Positions 23,291 through 31,937 of a DNA stretch of 64,000 bases are shown here, one piece after another. The notes under the pieces are model-generated. The model had not been told where the DNA came from. It searched no databases and saw only the letters and a program-made list of their open reading frames with translations. The stretch comes from Lactococcus garvieae (GTDB taxonomy: Bacteria; Bacillota; Bacilli; Lactobacillales; Streptococcaceae), in assembly GCF_016758115.1 (NCBI RefSeq), contig NZ_WIVG01000004.1, forward strand, positions 22,374-86,373. The letters run 5' to 3'. A program made the translations under genes and the position numbers. The stretch's first letter is position 1, and every line of letters begins with the position of its first letter.

Positions 23291-24059
23291 ATTTAACGGT
23301 GTGGTTTCAGATAATGATTTTGAAGAAATCTATGATTGGTTAGGTATGGAATGTATAACTCCAAAAAAAGTTTCGGATTTTTTGAATGAAGCAAATGGAG
23401 AAGATGTTACCATCCAAATTAATTCTGGAGGTGGCTCTGTATTTGCAGGCAGTGAAATTTTCACAGATTTAAGTAAATATCAAGGGAAAGTTATTGTCGA
23501 AATTTCTGGAATTTGTGCGAGTGCTGCAACATTTCCACTACTAGCGGCTGATTCTGTAGGAATTTCTCCAATAGGGCAGGTAATGATTCATAATGTTTCT
23601 TCGATTCAGCAAGGTGATTATAGAGATATGGCGGCGAGTTCAGAATATTTACTAGGTTCTAGTAATAATTTGGCTAATTTGTATGCCCAGCGAATGGGGA
23701 TTTCAGAGGAAGAAGCACGAGCATTAATGGATAAAGAAACTTGGTTTAATGCGAAACAAGCTGTTGAATCAGGTATCGCGGATGAAATTCTTTTCGAAAA
23801 TAATCACCCAGTGAAATTAGTAGCCAGTTTTTCACCGATATTGTCTGCTGAAAAAATTAATCAAATCAAAAATATGATTAAGGGGGAGAAGAAAACAAGT
23901 ACAATTGATGTCCACTTTGATGAAAAACAAATGAAAAAACTTACAGCGATGATTGAGGAGAAAATAGCTGCAATAAAAGCAGAATTTCAAGTTGACAATT
24001 TGGCAGATAAGCCAGTAAAAAATAAAAAATTTAAACCAATGTTTGGAGGAATTAAATAA
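23277..24059 (+). CDS. ClpP-like prohead protease
   Basis: 260 aa from a GTG overlapping the portal end by 14 nt, with AAGGAGAG upstream. The ClpP fold is evident: NSGGGSVFAG, nucleophile Ser82 in GICASAATF and His105 in QVMIHNV. It processes the scaffold or capsid N-terminus during head maturation. The C-terminal 60 residues are charged and coiled, probably a scaffolding extension. Confidence 0.93.
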   Translation: MKTLKFNGVVSDNDFEEIYDWLGMECITPKKVSDFLNEANGEDVTIQINSGGGSVFAGSEIFTDLSKYQGKVIVEISGICASAATFPLLAADSVGISPIGQVMIHNVSSIQQGDYRDMAASSEYLLGSSNNLANLYAQRMGISEEEARALMDKETWFNAKQAVESGIADEILFENNHPVKLVASFSPILSAEKINQIKNMIKGEKKTSTIDVHFDEKQMKKLTAMIEEKIAAIKAEFQVDNLADKPVKNKKFKPMFGGIK

Positions 24060-25205
24060 ATGGATTACACAAAATTACCTAATTACAAAGCAGCTGTCGA
24101 AAACTATACTAACGCAGTGAAAGAAGGGGCTGATGAAACAAAACAATCAGAGGCCTTTAGCAATATGATGGATGTTCTTGGAACAGAACTCATGGAAAAT
24201 ATGACCGCTTCTACTTCTGAGAAAATTAATGACTTGCTTGCTTCACGTCCAGTTAACGGTCTTTCAGAAAATGAAACAAAATTCTTTAATGACATCACTT
24301 CTGGTGTAGGCAATCCGGAAGTTACCCTACCTCTTGAAATTATGAATCAAGTTTTCTTAGAACTCCAAGAAGCGCACCCGCTTTTAAACATTATTAAATT
24401 CCAAAGCGCAGGGCTGAAAATGAAAGCTGTTGTATCTGATTCGGTTTATTCTGGTGGTACAGCCGTGTGGGGAGATATTTTTGGAGATATTAAGGGCCAA
24501 TTAAATCAAGCTTTCCATGAAGTAGATTTTTCACAAAGCAAATTGACAACATTTGTTGCTATTCCAAAAGATGCTCTAGAGAACGGTTACGATTGGTTAA
24601 AATCATTCATTATCATCCAAATGTCTGAAGCGATGGCTGTAGCCCTTGAAACAGCTTTGGTATGTGGTGATGGAGATAATAAGCCAATCGGTTTGATGAA
24701 AGACCTCTCTAAAGGTGCAGTTTCAAATGGCAAAACAACTTATCCAGACAAGGCGGAAGACGGTGATTTGACAGATTTAACACCGGAAAATGCCGCGACT
24801 AAAATTGCGCCATTGATGCAAAAACTGTCTAAAAATGAAAAGGGTGTGACAGTTAACATTTCGGGACAAGTTAAACTTCTTGTTAATCCAGATGATTATT
24901 ACAATACTTTGGCTAAATTCATGTATTTGACTCAAAACGGACAATGGGTAGCAGTTCTTCCGTTTGGGGTAGAAATTGTTCAATCTATTGCAGTACCAGC
25001 AGGACAAGGAGTTGTTTTTGCAGCCAATCGTTATTGGGCTTACATGGGGGGGACGAAAATGCAAGAATTTGGTGAAACTCTTGCAATCGAAGACCTTCAG
25101 TTGTATACTGTAAAATCTTTTTACTACGGTAAAGCTTATGACAATAATACTGCTTTGGTTGTGAAAGTAAATGCTTCAACTGCAAAAAAAGCCGTTAAAG
25201 AATAA
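24060..25205 (+). CDS. Major capsid protein (HK97 fold)
   Basis: 381 aa directly after the protease. The N-terminal 80 residues are a helical delta-like region that is probably removed. The remainder shows HK97-fold segments such as VTLPLEIMNQVFLELQE, GGTAVWGDIFGDI and CGDGDNKPIGLM. It builds the icosahedral shell. The start codon follows the protease stop immediately. Confidence 0.92.
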   Translation: MDYTKLPNYKAAVENYTNAVKEGADETKQSEAFSNMMDVLGTELMENMTASTSEKINDLLASRPVNGLSENETKFFNDITSGVGNPEVTLPLEIMNQVFLELQEAHPLLNIIKFQSAGLKMKAVVSDSVYSGGTAVWGDIFGDIKGQLNQAFHEVDFSQSKLTTFVAIPKDALENGYDWLKSFIIIQMSEAMAVALETALVCGDGDNKPIGLMKDLSKGAVSNGKTTYPDKAEDGDLTDLTPENAATKIAPLMQKLSKNEKGVTVNISGQVKLLVNPDDYYNTLAKFMYLTQNGQWVAVLPFGVEIVQSIAVPAGQGVVFAANRYWAYMGGTKMQEFGETLAIEDLQLYTVKSFYYGKAYDNNTALVVKVNASTAKKAVKE

Positions 25206-25222
25206 AAAGTGGAGTTGTGAAG

Positions 25223-25555
25223 ATGGATAAAGCCAAAAGCTGGGCAAATGAAAATTTGGAAGATTTTAAGCAAAGGATGCGAATAAGTACTACAGATTCT
25301 GATGAACTTGCCAATTTAACAAAGATGTTGGTGGCGTCCTATACTTCAATTCTTCGATTAGTCGGTGTTTCTGATGCTAGTGATCCTGAAGTTGAGGAGT
25401 TAATCTATGAGCGATCACGTTATGTCTACAATGATGCACTTGATGAGTTCAAAGAGAATTATAGACACAATATACGTGATATTTATCTCGCCAATTTACC
25501 AAAAGAAAGCGAGGAAAGTAATGATAAAGTCACAGAAAATTCTTCGGACTTCTAA
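25223..25555 (+). CDS. Head–tail connector, gp6-like
   Basis: 110 aa from an ATG preceded by GGAG. Helical, with SILRLVGVSDASDPEVEELIYERSRYVYNDALDEF, the pattern of gp6/DNA-packaging connector proteins that bind beneath the portal. Position after the capsid gene agrees. Confidence 0.75.
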   Translation: MDKAKSWANENLEDFKQRMRISTTDSDELANLTKMLVASYTSILRLVGVSDASDPEVEELIYERSRYVYNDALDEFKENYRHNIRDIYLANLPKESEESNDKVTENSSDF

Positions 25556-25907
25556 TCGAACAAACAATGGAACAATGCGCACATTGATTACTTTCAAGAG
25601 AGTTAAGATTGACACAAGTTTTGACGGTAGAGGGGGAGAGCTTGTGGATCAGTTTAAAACTTATGCGGATGTGTATAGTCCAAGTAACAAAGACTTGAAT
25701 ATTTTGGGAAATCAAAATGTGAAGAATGGGGCTACAATTAAAATTCGTGATCCCTTAACGAGTTATCAACCCAAAAACGATGATAAAGTTGTTATTGACG
25801 ATCCAAGATATTCTGGACAAATTTGGTCAATTATTGATATTCAACCCGATTTTCATGATAGAACTTTCTTAAAAATTATCCTAGGAGGTACAAATCTTAA
25901 TGAATAG
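25521..25907 (+). CDS. Head closure protein
   Basis: 128 aa starting at the ATG after GAGGAAAG, overlapping the preceding gene by 35 nt. The pattern MRTLITFKRVKIDT, KTYADVYSPSNKDL and YSGQIWSIIDIQPD is that of SPP1 gp16-like closure proteins: a small beta barrel that plugs the connector. A longer in-frame reading from 25407 lies within the previous gene and was not used. Confidence 0.78.
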   Translation: MIKSQKILRTSNRTNNGTMRTLITFKRVKIDTSFDGRGGELVDQFKTYADVYSPSNKDLNILGNQNVKNGATIKIRDPLTSYQPKNDDKVVIDDPRYSGQIWSIIDIQPDFHDRTFLKIILGGTNLNE

Positions 25908-26304
25908 CACAATGAATATCAAGGGATTAGAAGAAATCGAAAGGAAATTGAGAGAAAAGTTTAGTGAAACACGTGTGAAGGCTATTGAAAATAAGGCCCT
26001 AAGAGCAGCAGCTGATGAAGCTGTAGAGGATTTGAAAGGGACTTTGTCACAGTTTTCGGACACAGGAGACACGGTCGCTGGTGTAGTCCACGGTAACGTA
26101 TCGCGTGCTTCGGGACAACCTATTATAAAAATAGGGAACAATGGTAAGCATTGGCGTTTGGTTCATTTAGAAAATAATGGTTTCACTAGATATGGTAAAA
26201 GTTATCGATATAGAAGTTTTGGTGCTTTACAAAAATTTGCGATATCCCAGGGCAAGAAGTTTGTGCAAACGGCTCAAAAAGAATTAAAGGAGTTGATTGA
26301 ATGA
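25900..26304 (+). CDS. HK97 gp10-like tail completion protein
   Basis: 134 aa; AGGAGGT ten bases upstream decides the ATG at 25900. The N-terminal GLEEIERKLREKF helix, ALRAAADEAVEDL, and the beta part with HWRLVHLENNGFTRYGK are typical of HK97 gp10. It joins head and tail. It overlaps both neighbours. Confidence 0.82.
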   Translation: MNSTMNIKGLEEIERKLREKFSETRVKAIENKALRAAADEAVEDLKGTLSQFSDTGDTVAGVVHGNVSRASGQPIIKIGNNGKHWRLVHLENNGFTRYGKSYRYRSFGALQKFAISQGKKFVQTAQKELKELIE

Positions 26305-26690
26305 AAGACATGCTTCATGAATTGATGTTAACTTTAACTGAAGAACCTGAGATTTTAAAAATAAAAGAAACTGGTGGACTGAAAAGCTACAAAAGGCGAG
26401 AAGAATTAGGAAAAGAAATGACAAGTATTACTGTTATTCCTGTAGGACCACCAGAACAAGCCGGTTTTGGAAGTAATATTTCACTTGGGAAGCATTTTAT
26501 CTATCAAGTAAGTATTGAAGCTACAGATCGCATGGTATGTAAAGAGCTTCATAAAAAAGTTGAGACTTTATTTCAAATGAAGGGATTTTATCAAATGCCA
26601 GGCGGTATGGATGAACATTTTATAGAAACGCAAAGGTTTGTGGATGCTCGTTTTTATCAAGGGTACAGCAAGCTTTATGAAGAATATTAA
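26301..26690 (+). CDS. Tail terminator/minor tail protein (DUF806-like)
   Basis: 129 aa. Position between gp10-like and major tail proteins is that of the tail terminator, and the N-terminal helix followed by a mixed alpha/beta core (SITVIPVGPPEQAGFG, HFIYQVSIEATD) agrees with the DUF806-type proteins of lactic-acid bacterial phages. It would cap the tail tube. Confidence 0.7.
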   Translation: MKDMLHELMLTLTEEPEILKIKETGGLKSYKRREELGKEMTSITVIPVGPPEQAGFGSNISLGKHFIYQVSIEATDRMVCKELHKKVETLFQMKGFYQMPGGMDEHFIETQRFVDARFYQGYSKLYEEY

Positions 26691-26705
26691 AGTTAGGAGA
26701 ATAAT

Positions 26706-27314
26706 ATGGGAACTGCAGCAGTAGGTTTTGAAAAATTAACAATTCGAGTACTGGATGGCAAGGCAGCAACACTCGATACAAATTTATTTGTTATAGAGGG
26801 TAAAAAAGATAAAGGTGCAACATCAAGCGCTAAAATTTCAGGACTTGCCGTTGATCCAGTGAAGACATGGGGATCAAATAAGGTTTATCACATTTCAGGT
26901 AAAGGTGTAGGAGATGGAAAGGTAGAGCTTGATATCATTGACATCCCTGATAATGTGTTAGCTGTAATTTTAGGATATCATGTTGATGAAAATAAAATTA
27001 TCACTGCAGGAAGCGACATTCAAGCGCCAGACTGTTCTATCCTTATAGAGGATAGTGATGTACGTGGTAATAAGTATATGCTTGGTTTTATGACTGGGGT
27101 TTTCTCATTTGATGGTGTAGAACTTTCAACTGCCCAAGGGAAAGCGGAAGAAATTAAAGCAGATACTGTAAGTTATTCTGTAGGTTCGGCAGATAATGGT
27201 GACTTTTTCAAAAAATACGTTGGTGATGATGCAACTGCGCAAGAAGCAGTGCGTACGGCTTTAGGTATGGCCGTAGTAGCTCCAAATTCTGTAACAACTA
27301 GATCTACTAAATAG
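26706..27314 (+). CDS. Major tail tube protein
   Basis: 202 aa, TTAGGAGA before the ATG. Beta-rich with the phi13-type pattern: VGFEKLTIRVLDG, a middle VELDIIDIPDNVLAVILGY and SYSVGSADNG near the end. It polymerises into the tail tube. Located, as expected, before the frameshifted chaperone pair. Confidence 0.88.
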   Translation: MGTAAVGFEKLTIRVLDGKAATLDTNLFVIEGKKDKGATSSAKISGLAVDPVKTWGSNKVYHISGKGVGDGKVELDIIDIPDNVLAVILGYHVDENKIITAGSDIQAPDCSILIEDSDVRGNKYMLGFMTGVFSFDGVELSTAQGKAEEIKADTVSYSVGSADNGDFFKKYVGDDATAQEAVRTALGMAVVAPNSVTTRSTK

Positions 27315-27324
27315 GAGTTAGATT

Positions 27325-27627
27325 ATGGCAAAATTAGAAATTACCTTACATGAAAAAGGCGGAGACGTCACATATAAACAGCATCATGTCAGCGGGCAAA
27401 AATATTTAGATTTCTGGAATCTCCAAGAAAAAATTGAAGTAGGGAACCTAACAACTGCTGAAATAATCATGTTGCGCTTAGAATTCATTGCAGGATTATT
27501 TTCGAATGATAAATTAACTCCTGAACAAATTATTCAAGGTATTGATCCTTGGGATCTAGAGGAGACGATTGTTCGTATCAATAATATAGTTTTGGGAGTA
27601 GATAAAAACGCCGAAAAAAAGAACTGA
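27325..27627 (+). CDS. Tail assembly chaperone gpG
   Basis: 100 aa, short helical protein after the tail tube gene (QHHVSGQKYLDFWNLQEKIE; EFIAGLFSNDKLTPEQI). In siphophages this gene gives two products: gpG and the frameshifted gpGT, which chaperone the tape measure. Its last codons contain the slippery site A-AAA-AAG at 27615–27621. Confidence 0.85.
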   Translation: MAKLEITLHEKGGDVTYKQHHVSGQKYLDFWNLQEKIEVGNLTTAEIIMLRLEFIAGLFSNDKLTPEQIIQGIDPWDLEETIVRINNIVLGVDKNAEKKN

Positions 27628-27830
27628 TAACTGCTAAAGAAGGAAAGAGAAATTTTCTTAATTTCATTAAACATCTTGTTTTGAATACCAATTTTACGGC
27701 ATCAGATATTCTTGATAATGATTTTGATACTATTATTGGCGTTATTAATGCAAAAGAGAGTATTGAAAAAGAGACTTTAAAAGAGGAACCAGAAGTAATG
27801 TCTCTTGGTGATTTTATGAATAAGTTATAA
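27325..27830 (+). CDS. Tail assembly chaperone gpGT (−1 frameshift product)
   Basis: Shifting −1 at A-AAA-AAG (27615–27621) opens the reading frame through to TAA at 27828–27830, giving 168 residues. The extension ends in MSLGDFMNKL, typical of gpT tails. The frame after the shift has no stop for 70 codons, and this second frame has no start of its own with a ribosome-binding site. Recoding is inferred from sequence and from the universal presence of such pairs before tape measure genes. Confidence 0.82.
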
Positions 27831-27856
27831 AAACAGCATCATGAGCTGTTTTTATT
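27829..27856 (+). terminator. Terminator after the chaperone genes
   Basis: AAAAACAGC-ATCATGA-GCTGTTTTT overlapping the gpGT stop codon, followed by ATTTA. Confidence 0.75.
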
Positions 27857-27871
27857 TATAGAAATAAAAAA

Positions 27872-27911
27872 ACGCGACTTTTTAGGGGAATATTTTGTTT
27901 ATTCTTGAATT
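27872..27911 (+). promoter_or_regulatory. Late element copy C, before tape measure
   Basis: ACGCGACTTTTTAG followed at +32 by CTTGAATTAA, the same as copy B. It lies just after a terminator, where a new transcript should begin, supporting a promoter or activator-binding role. Confidence 0.55.
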
Positions 27912-27938
27912 AATAATAAAAAGTTCAGGGAGAAAGTA

Positions 27939-30900
27939 ATGGCAGATACACCTTTAGGAAAAATGATAATTGAAATGGGTTTGGATGATGCCAATTTTTC
28001 AAAAGGGATTACTGGTGTTAATAAACAGCTTTCAGCTTTAAAAAATGATTTGAAAACTTCTCAAACTTCATTCAAAACTTTCGGTAAAGGAATGGAGGAT
28101 GTTAGAAGCCCAATAGAAATTTTAAATAAGTCTATCGCAAAGCAAAAAGAACAGATAGACTTACTGAAAAAATCTTATGATGGCTCTATTATTGATGGCA
28201 AAGCGACATCAAGTACACAAAATTATGCCAATCAAATTTCTAGAGCCAATTCACAGCTTGCACAGTATCAATCACAATTAAAAGCAGCTGCTATTGAACA
28301 ATATAAACAAACATCCATCCTTCCGAAAATTTCTTCTGGTTTTGGAAAAGTGAGTAGCGGTCTTGATTCTGTTGCTTCTAAAACAGCTCCGATCAGTGTT
28401 GGAATAACTGCGGCTTTTGCAAAAAGTATCAAAGCAGCGACGGATTTTAATGGCCAAATGACAGAAATTCGGGCACTACTTTCGGATGGAACACCCACGG
28501 ATATATTATCTAAGCAAATGGATGTTTTAGCGGATAAATCGAAAAAATGGGCACAGCAGTATGGTATTGATACTTCCTCCATTAACGAAGGAATGGAAGA
28601 AATGATAAAACGCGGTTATGATTTTAATCAAACAGTAGGAGCCATGCCATCAGTGTTAGATGCGGCGAGAGCTTCTGGTGATGATTTTGGAACAGTCATG
28701 TCTTCGTCTACAGCTATTCTTGAACAATTTGGATTGAAAACAAATGATACAACTTCAATGATGAAGAATACTCAACGTGTCACAGATAGTTTGACTTTTG
28801 TTGCAAATAAAACATCGGCCGGTTTTTCAGATATGGGGACAGCGATGGAATACGTAGGTCCAGTTGCCCATGCATTAAATATAAGTTTAGAGGAAACCTC
28901 AGCAGCTATAGGCTTGCTTTCAAATAATGGTATTGAAGGCGACAAAGCAGGTACAGCTTTGAGAGGGGCATTAACTCGACTACTTAAGCCCACAAAAGAA
29001 TCTTCGCTTGCATTTAAGCAGCTTGGAGTTAATCTTGATGAGTGGAAAAAGGGAAACATTGGACTTCCCGATATGCTAGATACGATTAAGCATTCAACGG
29101 AAGGGATGACGGATGCAGAAAAAAGCTCATTAATCGCAAAAGCTTTTGGAACTCAGGCTCAAACAGGCATGAATATATTGATTGAGCAAGGTGGGGAGGC
29201 TTTGCGAAATTTGACAAAAGAGACTCAAAATGCAACAGGTTATACCAAAAAGCTAGCAGATCAAATGAATAATTCGGATAAAAATGCTTTTAATAGAGCT
29301 AAAGCAACATTAGAAACTCTATCTATTAGTTTGGGAGAAAAACTACTCCCATCTATTATTCCAATTGTAAAAGAGGTTGATAATTTAGCAAGTTCATTTG
29401 AAAAATTAGATCCTAAAACACAACAATTAATTATAAAAATGGCTTTAACCGCTGCAGCAGTTGCTCCAACAGCAAAAGCACTAAGCGGATTGACTCGAAT
29501 AGTATCTGGAACAACAGGTATGCTGGCTAAACTTGGAGCTAGAAGAGCGGGAGAATTAGCTCTTAAAGGTATAGCCACTGAAGCAACTGTTGCAAGTACA
29601 GCTATTGGAGCTGGCGGTAGAGGATTGGCAGGAAGTATTAGTGGACTTACCCCAATTTTATCTGGCATTGGTCCAGTAGGGTGGACTGCGATATCAGTTT
29701 TGGGCGCTGCAGGTTTAGCAGGTGTAATCTGGAAATTAACAGAAGGAATTAGAGAGCAAGAAGCTGAAACAAAAAAATGGGGAGTAGTAGTTGGCCAAGA
29801 AGCCAGTGGGAAACTTGATGTTTTAAATGAGAAATTTGTAAAAGTTACAAGTGCAGCGGAGGATTTTGATAGTAGGGGGTCACAAGCACTAGGGAATGTA
29901 AAAAAAGCTATTGATGAGTTAGGAGGAGTTGCAACAGATTCTATTTCTGAAATGGAAAAAGCTTTAGAAAAAGGGGGCTCAAAAGCGGGATTAACAGATA
30001 AACAACTCGCCGAGTCTAAAAAAGGATTTGAGGAACAAAAAAATAATGTCAAACTTATGACAGATAAAATTTCTCAAATTTACGAGGCGGCTGCTCAGCG
30101 TAATGGAGAACTTTCAAATCTTGAACGCTCAATAATTCAAGAAAATCAGCAAGCTATTATAAAAAGTACATTAGAAAATTATGGAATTACAGGTAATAAA
30201 GCAGTAGAAGTCATGAAAGCTTTCACAGGAAGGATTTCTGATATGAATAATGAAGCACTTAAGCAATCTTCAGAAAGTATTAAGAAAATGATGAATGATG
30301 AGGCTAAAGCTTATGAGGCTGCTAAAATTTCTTTAAAAACTGCATTGGAATCAAAAGGAATTACTCAGGAAGAATATGATAAAAAAATTGAAGCTTTAAA
30401 TAAGGCTCATTATGATACTTTAGAAAAATATGGTGAAGACTATATTAATATAAAGCGGGAACAGCAGAAACGTGAAAGCGAGGGAGCGAAGAACAATGCT
30501 CGTCTTATTTCAAATATTAGACAAAAATATAATAATGAAATTCGCCAATCTTTGAAGAAATTAGGGTTAGACTACGATGAATTGACTAAAAAAATGGGGG
30601 AAAGTGGGAAAAAAGGCGCAAAAGATTTCGGAGATTCTGCTCATCTGATAGCAAAGTATTCTACAAATATGTCTAAAGATGCGAAAGAAGCAGCGGATAT
30701 GTGGAATACAATGATATTTGATAAAAAAACTGGAGAAATAAAAACAAATGCTAAGGAAGTAATTCAAGATACTATTAAAACCCCAGAGGGCTGGGAACAA
30801 ATGAAATTTATTACTAAAGAAGCAAATTTAACAACGAATGCTCGTAAAACAATAGTTGAAGCTTTACAGGCTAATGGTCAGTGGGAACAACTTACTCCAG

Positions 30901-31937
30901 AGGAAAAACAATTAGTGATTGGGAATAATGTTGCTTTATTCAAATTGTATTCTAGTAAGGAATCGCTGAAAGAATGGAATAATTTGCCAGCTAAACAAAA
31001 AGAGCTTTGGGCGAAAGATTCAACTAAGGCTGGTGTAGAAGCAGCCCAAGCCACAATGAATACTTTAAAAGATGTTGAGCGTTTATTGAAATCGAAAAAT
31101 TTAACAGGAGCAGAAAAAGAAAAAGCTCAAGCTACCATGAATAGCTTGAAAGATGTACAGCGTGTTTTAACAGCCAAAAATTCGACTCTTCCTGAGAAAA
31201 TTAAAGCTCAAAATACGATGAATAGCTTACGTGATGTAGTTCGAAATCTTCAAGCTTCTAACCTTACAGGACCAGGTGTAGCTGCAGCAAATAGTTTTAT
31301 TGATAGAAATTTTAAAGGGAAAACAGCAATTCTTACAGCAGATTCAAGTGAAGCTTTTAGAGTTCAAGATGCTTTCATAACTACTCCTGCATCAAAAACG
31401 ATTCAATTGATAGCTTCTACTACACATAATGCCCAAGGTACTCCTTATCACCCTGGAGGCTTAGCGATGGTCAATGACCAAAAAGGACCAACATATAAAG
31501 AGTTAATTACTCTTCCAAATGGTGTTAGTTTTGTTCCTCAAGGACGAGATGTGTTATTGCCTTTGCCTAAGGGTTCTAAAGTATTGAAAGCGAGTCAAAC
31601 AGCAAAGCTCATTCCTAAGTATGCAGGAGGTGTAGGTGGAGTACCCAAAAATGCAGAAATTTTTCAAAAGATGGATGAAGTACAGCAACAAGTTGTTGTT
31701 AATACCCCAAAAGTGAATGATGATAGACAGCTGGTACTGTTGAGAGAAATATTACAAGCATTATTACAAAATGGAACGAATAACAATGTGGTCGAAGCAC
31801 TAGAAGAATTTTCTAAGCGTCCAGTAATAGGTATATTTGATATTCAAGATATAACTAAAAAAATTGCGCCATTATTGACAAAGGAACAGGCAAAAAATAA
31901 CTTAATCAATAAATTAATAGAGGGGAGAAATCCGTGA
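27939..31937 (+). CDS. Tail tape measure protein
   Basis: 1332 aa, the longest gene of the prophage. Residues about 165–420 contain the TP901-type tape measure core (DFNGQMTEIRALL, INEGMEEMIKRGYDF, SSSTAILEQFGLKTN). Hydrophobic segments occur near 495–620 and long coiled coils elsewhere. Residues about 1037–1117 consist of three 27-residue repeats (QATMNTLKDV type). Length sets the tail length. A good ribosome-binding site (AGGGAGAAAG) precedes the ATG. Confidence 0.94.
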   Translation: MADTPLGKMIIEMGLDDANFSKGITGVNKQLSALKNDLKTSQTSFKTFGKGMEDVRSPIEILNKSIAKQKEQIDLLKKSYDGSIIDGKATSSTQNYANQISRANSQLAQYQSQLKAAAIEQYKQTSILPKISSGFGKVSSGLDSVASKTAPISVGITAAFAKSIKAATDFNGQMTEIRALLSDGTPTDILSKQMDVLADKSKKWAQQYGIDTSSINEGMEEMIKRGYDFNQTVGAMPSVLDAARASGDDFGTVMSSSTAILEQFGLKTNDTTSMMKNTQRVTDSLTFVANKTSAGFSDMGTAMEYVGPVAHALNISLEETSAAIGLLSNNGIEGDKAGTALRGALTRLLKPTKESSLAFKQLGVNLDEWKKGNIGLPDMLDTIKHSTEGMTDAEKSSLIAKAFGTQAQTGMNILIEQGGEALRNLTKETQNATGYTKKLADQMNNSDKNAFNRAKATLETLSISLGEKLLPSIIPIVKEVDNLASSFEKLDPKTQQLIIKMALTAAAVAPTAKALSGLTRIVSGTTGMLAKLGARRAGELALKGIATEATVASTAIGAGGRGLAGSISGLTPILSGIGPVGWTAISVLGAAGLAGVIWKLTEGIREQEAETKKWGVVVGQEASGKLDVLNEKFVKVTSAAEDFDSRGSQALGNVKKAIDELGGVATDSISEMEKALEKGGSKAGLTDKQLAESKKGFEEQKNNVKLMTDKISQIYEAAAQRNGELSNLERSIIQENQQAIIKSTLENYGITGNKAVEVMKAFTGRISDMNNEALKQSSESIKKMMNDEAKAYEAAKISLKTALESKGITQEEYDKKIEALNKAHYDTLEKYGEDYINIKREQQKRESEGAKNNARLISNIRQKYNNEIRQSLKKLGLDYDELTKKMGESGKKGAKDFGDSAHLIAKYSTNMSKDAKEAADMWNTMIFDKKTGEIKTNAKEVIQDTIKTPEGWEQMKFITKEANLTTNARKTIVEALQANGQWEQLTPEEKQLVIGNNVALFKLYSSKESLKEWNNLPAKQKELWAKDSTKAGVEAAQATMNTLKDVERLLKSKNLTGAEKEKAQATMNSLKDVQRVLTAKNSTLPEKIKAQNTMNSLRDVVRNLQASNLTGPGVAAANSFIDRNFKGKTAILTADSSEAFRVQDAFITTPASKTIQLIASTTHNAQGTPYHPGGLAMVNDQKGPTYKELITLPNGVSFVPQGRDVLLPLPKGSKVLKASQTAKLIPKYAGGVGGVPKNAEIFQKMDEVQQQVVVNTPKVNDDRQLVLLREILQALLQNGTNNNVVEALEEFSKRPVIGIFDIQDITKKIAPLLTKEQAKNNLINKLIEGRNP

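Noticed and set aside
28268..29059. Two minus-strand frames within the tape measure gene
   Set aside because: Shadows caused by the biased composition of the coding strand.
29261..30052. 263-codon open frame on the minus strand inside the tape measure gene
   Set aside because: Antisense to a strongly supported gene, low-complexity composition, no ribosome-binding site.
31047..31289. Spaced repeats suggesting a CRISPR-like array
   Set aside because: The repeats are imperfect, in frame and 81 nt long; they encode protein repeats. No CRISPR array was seen in the window.
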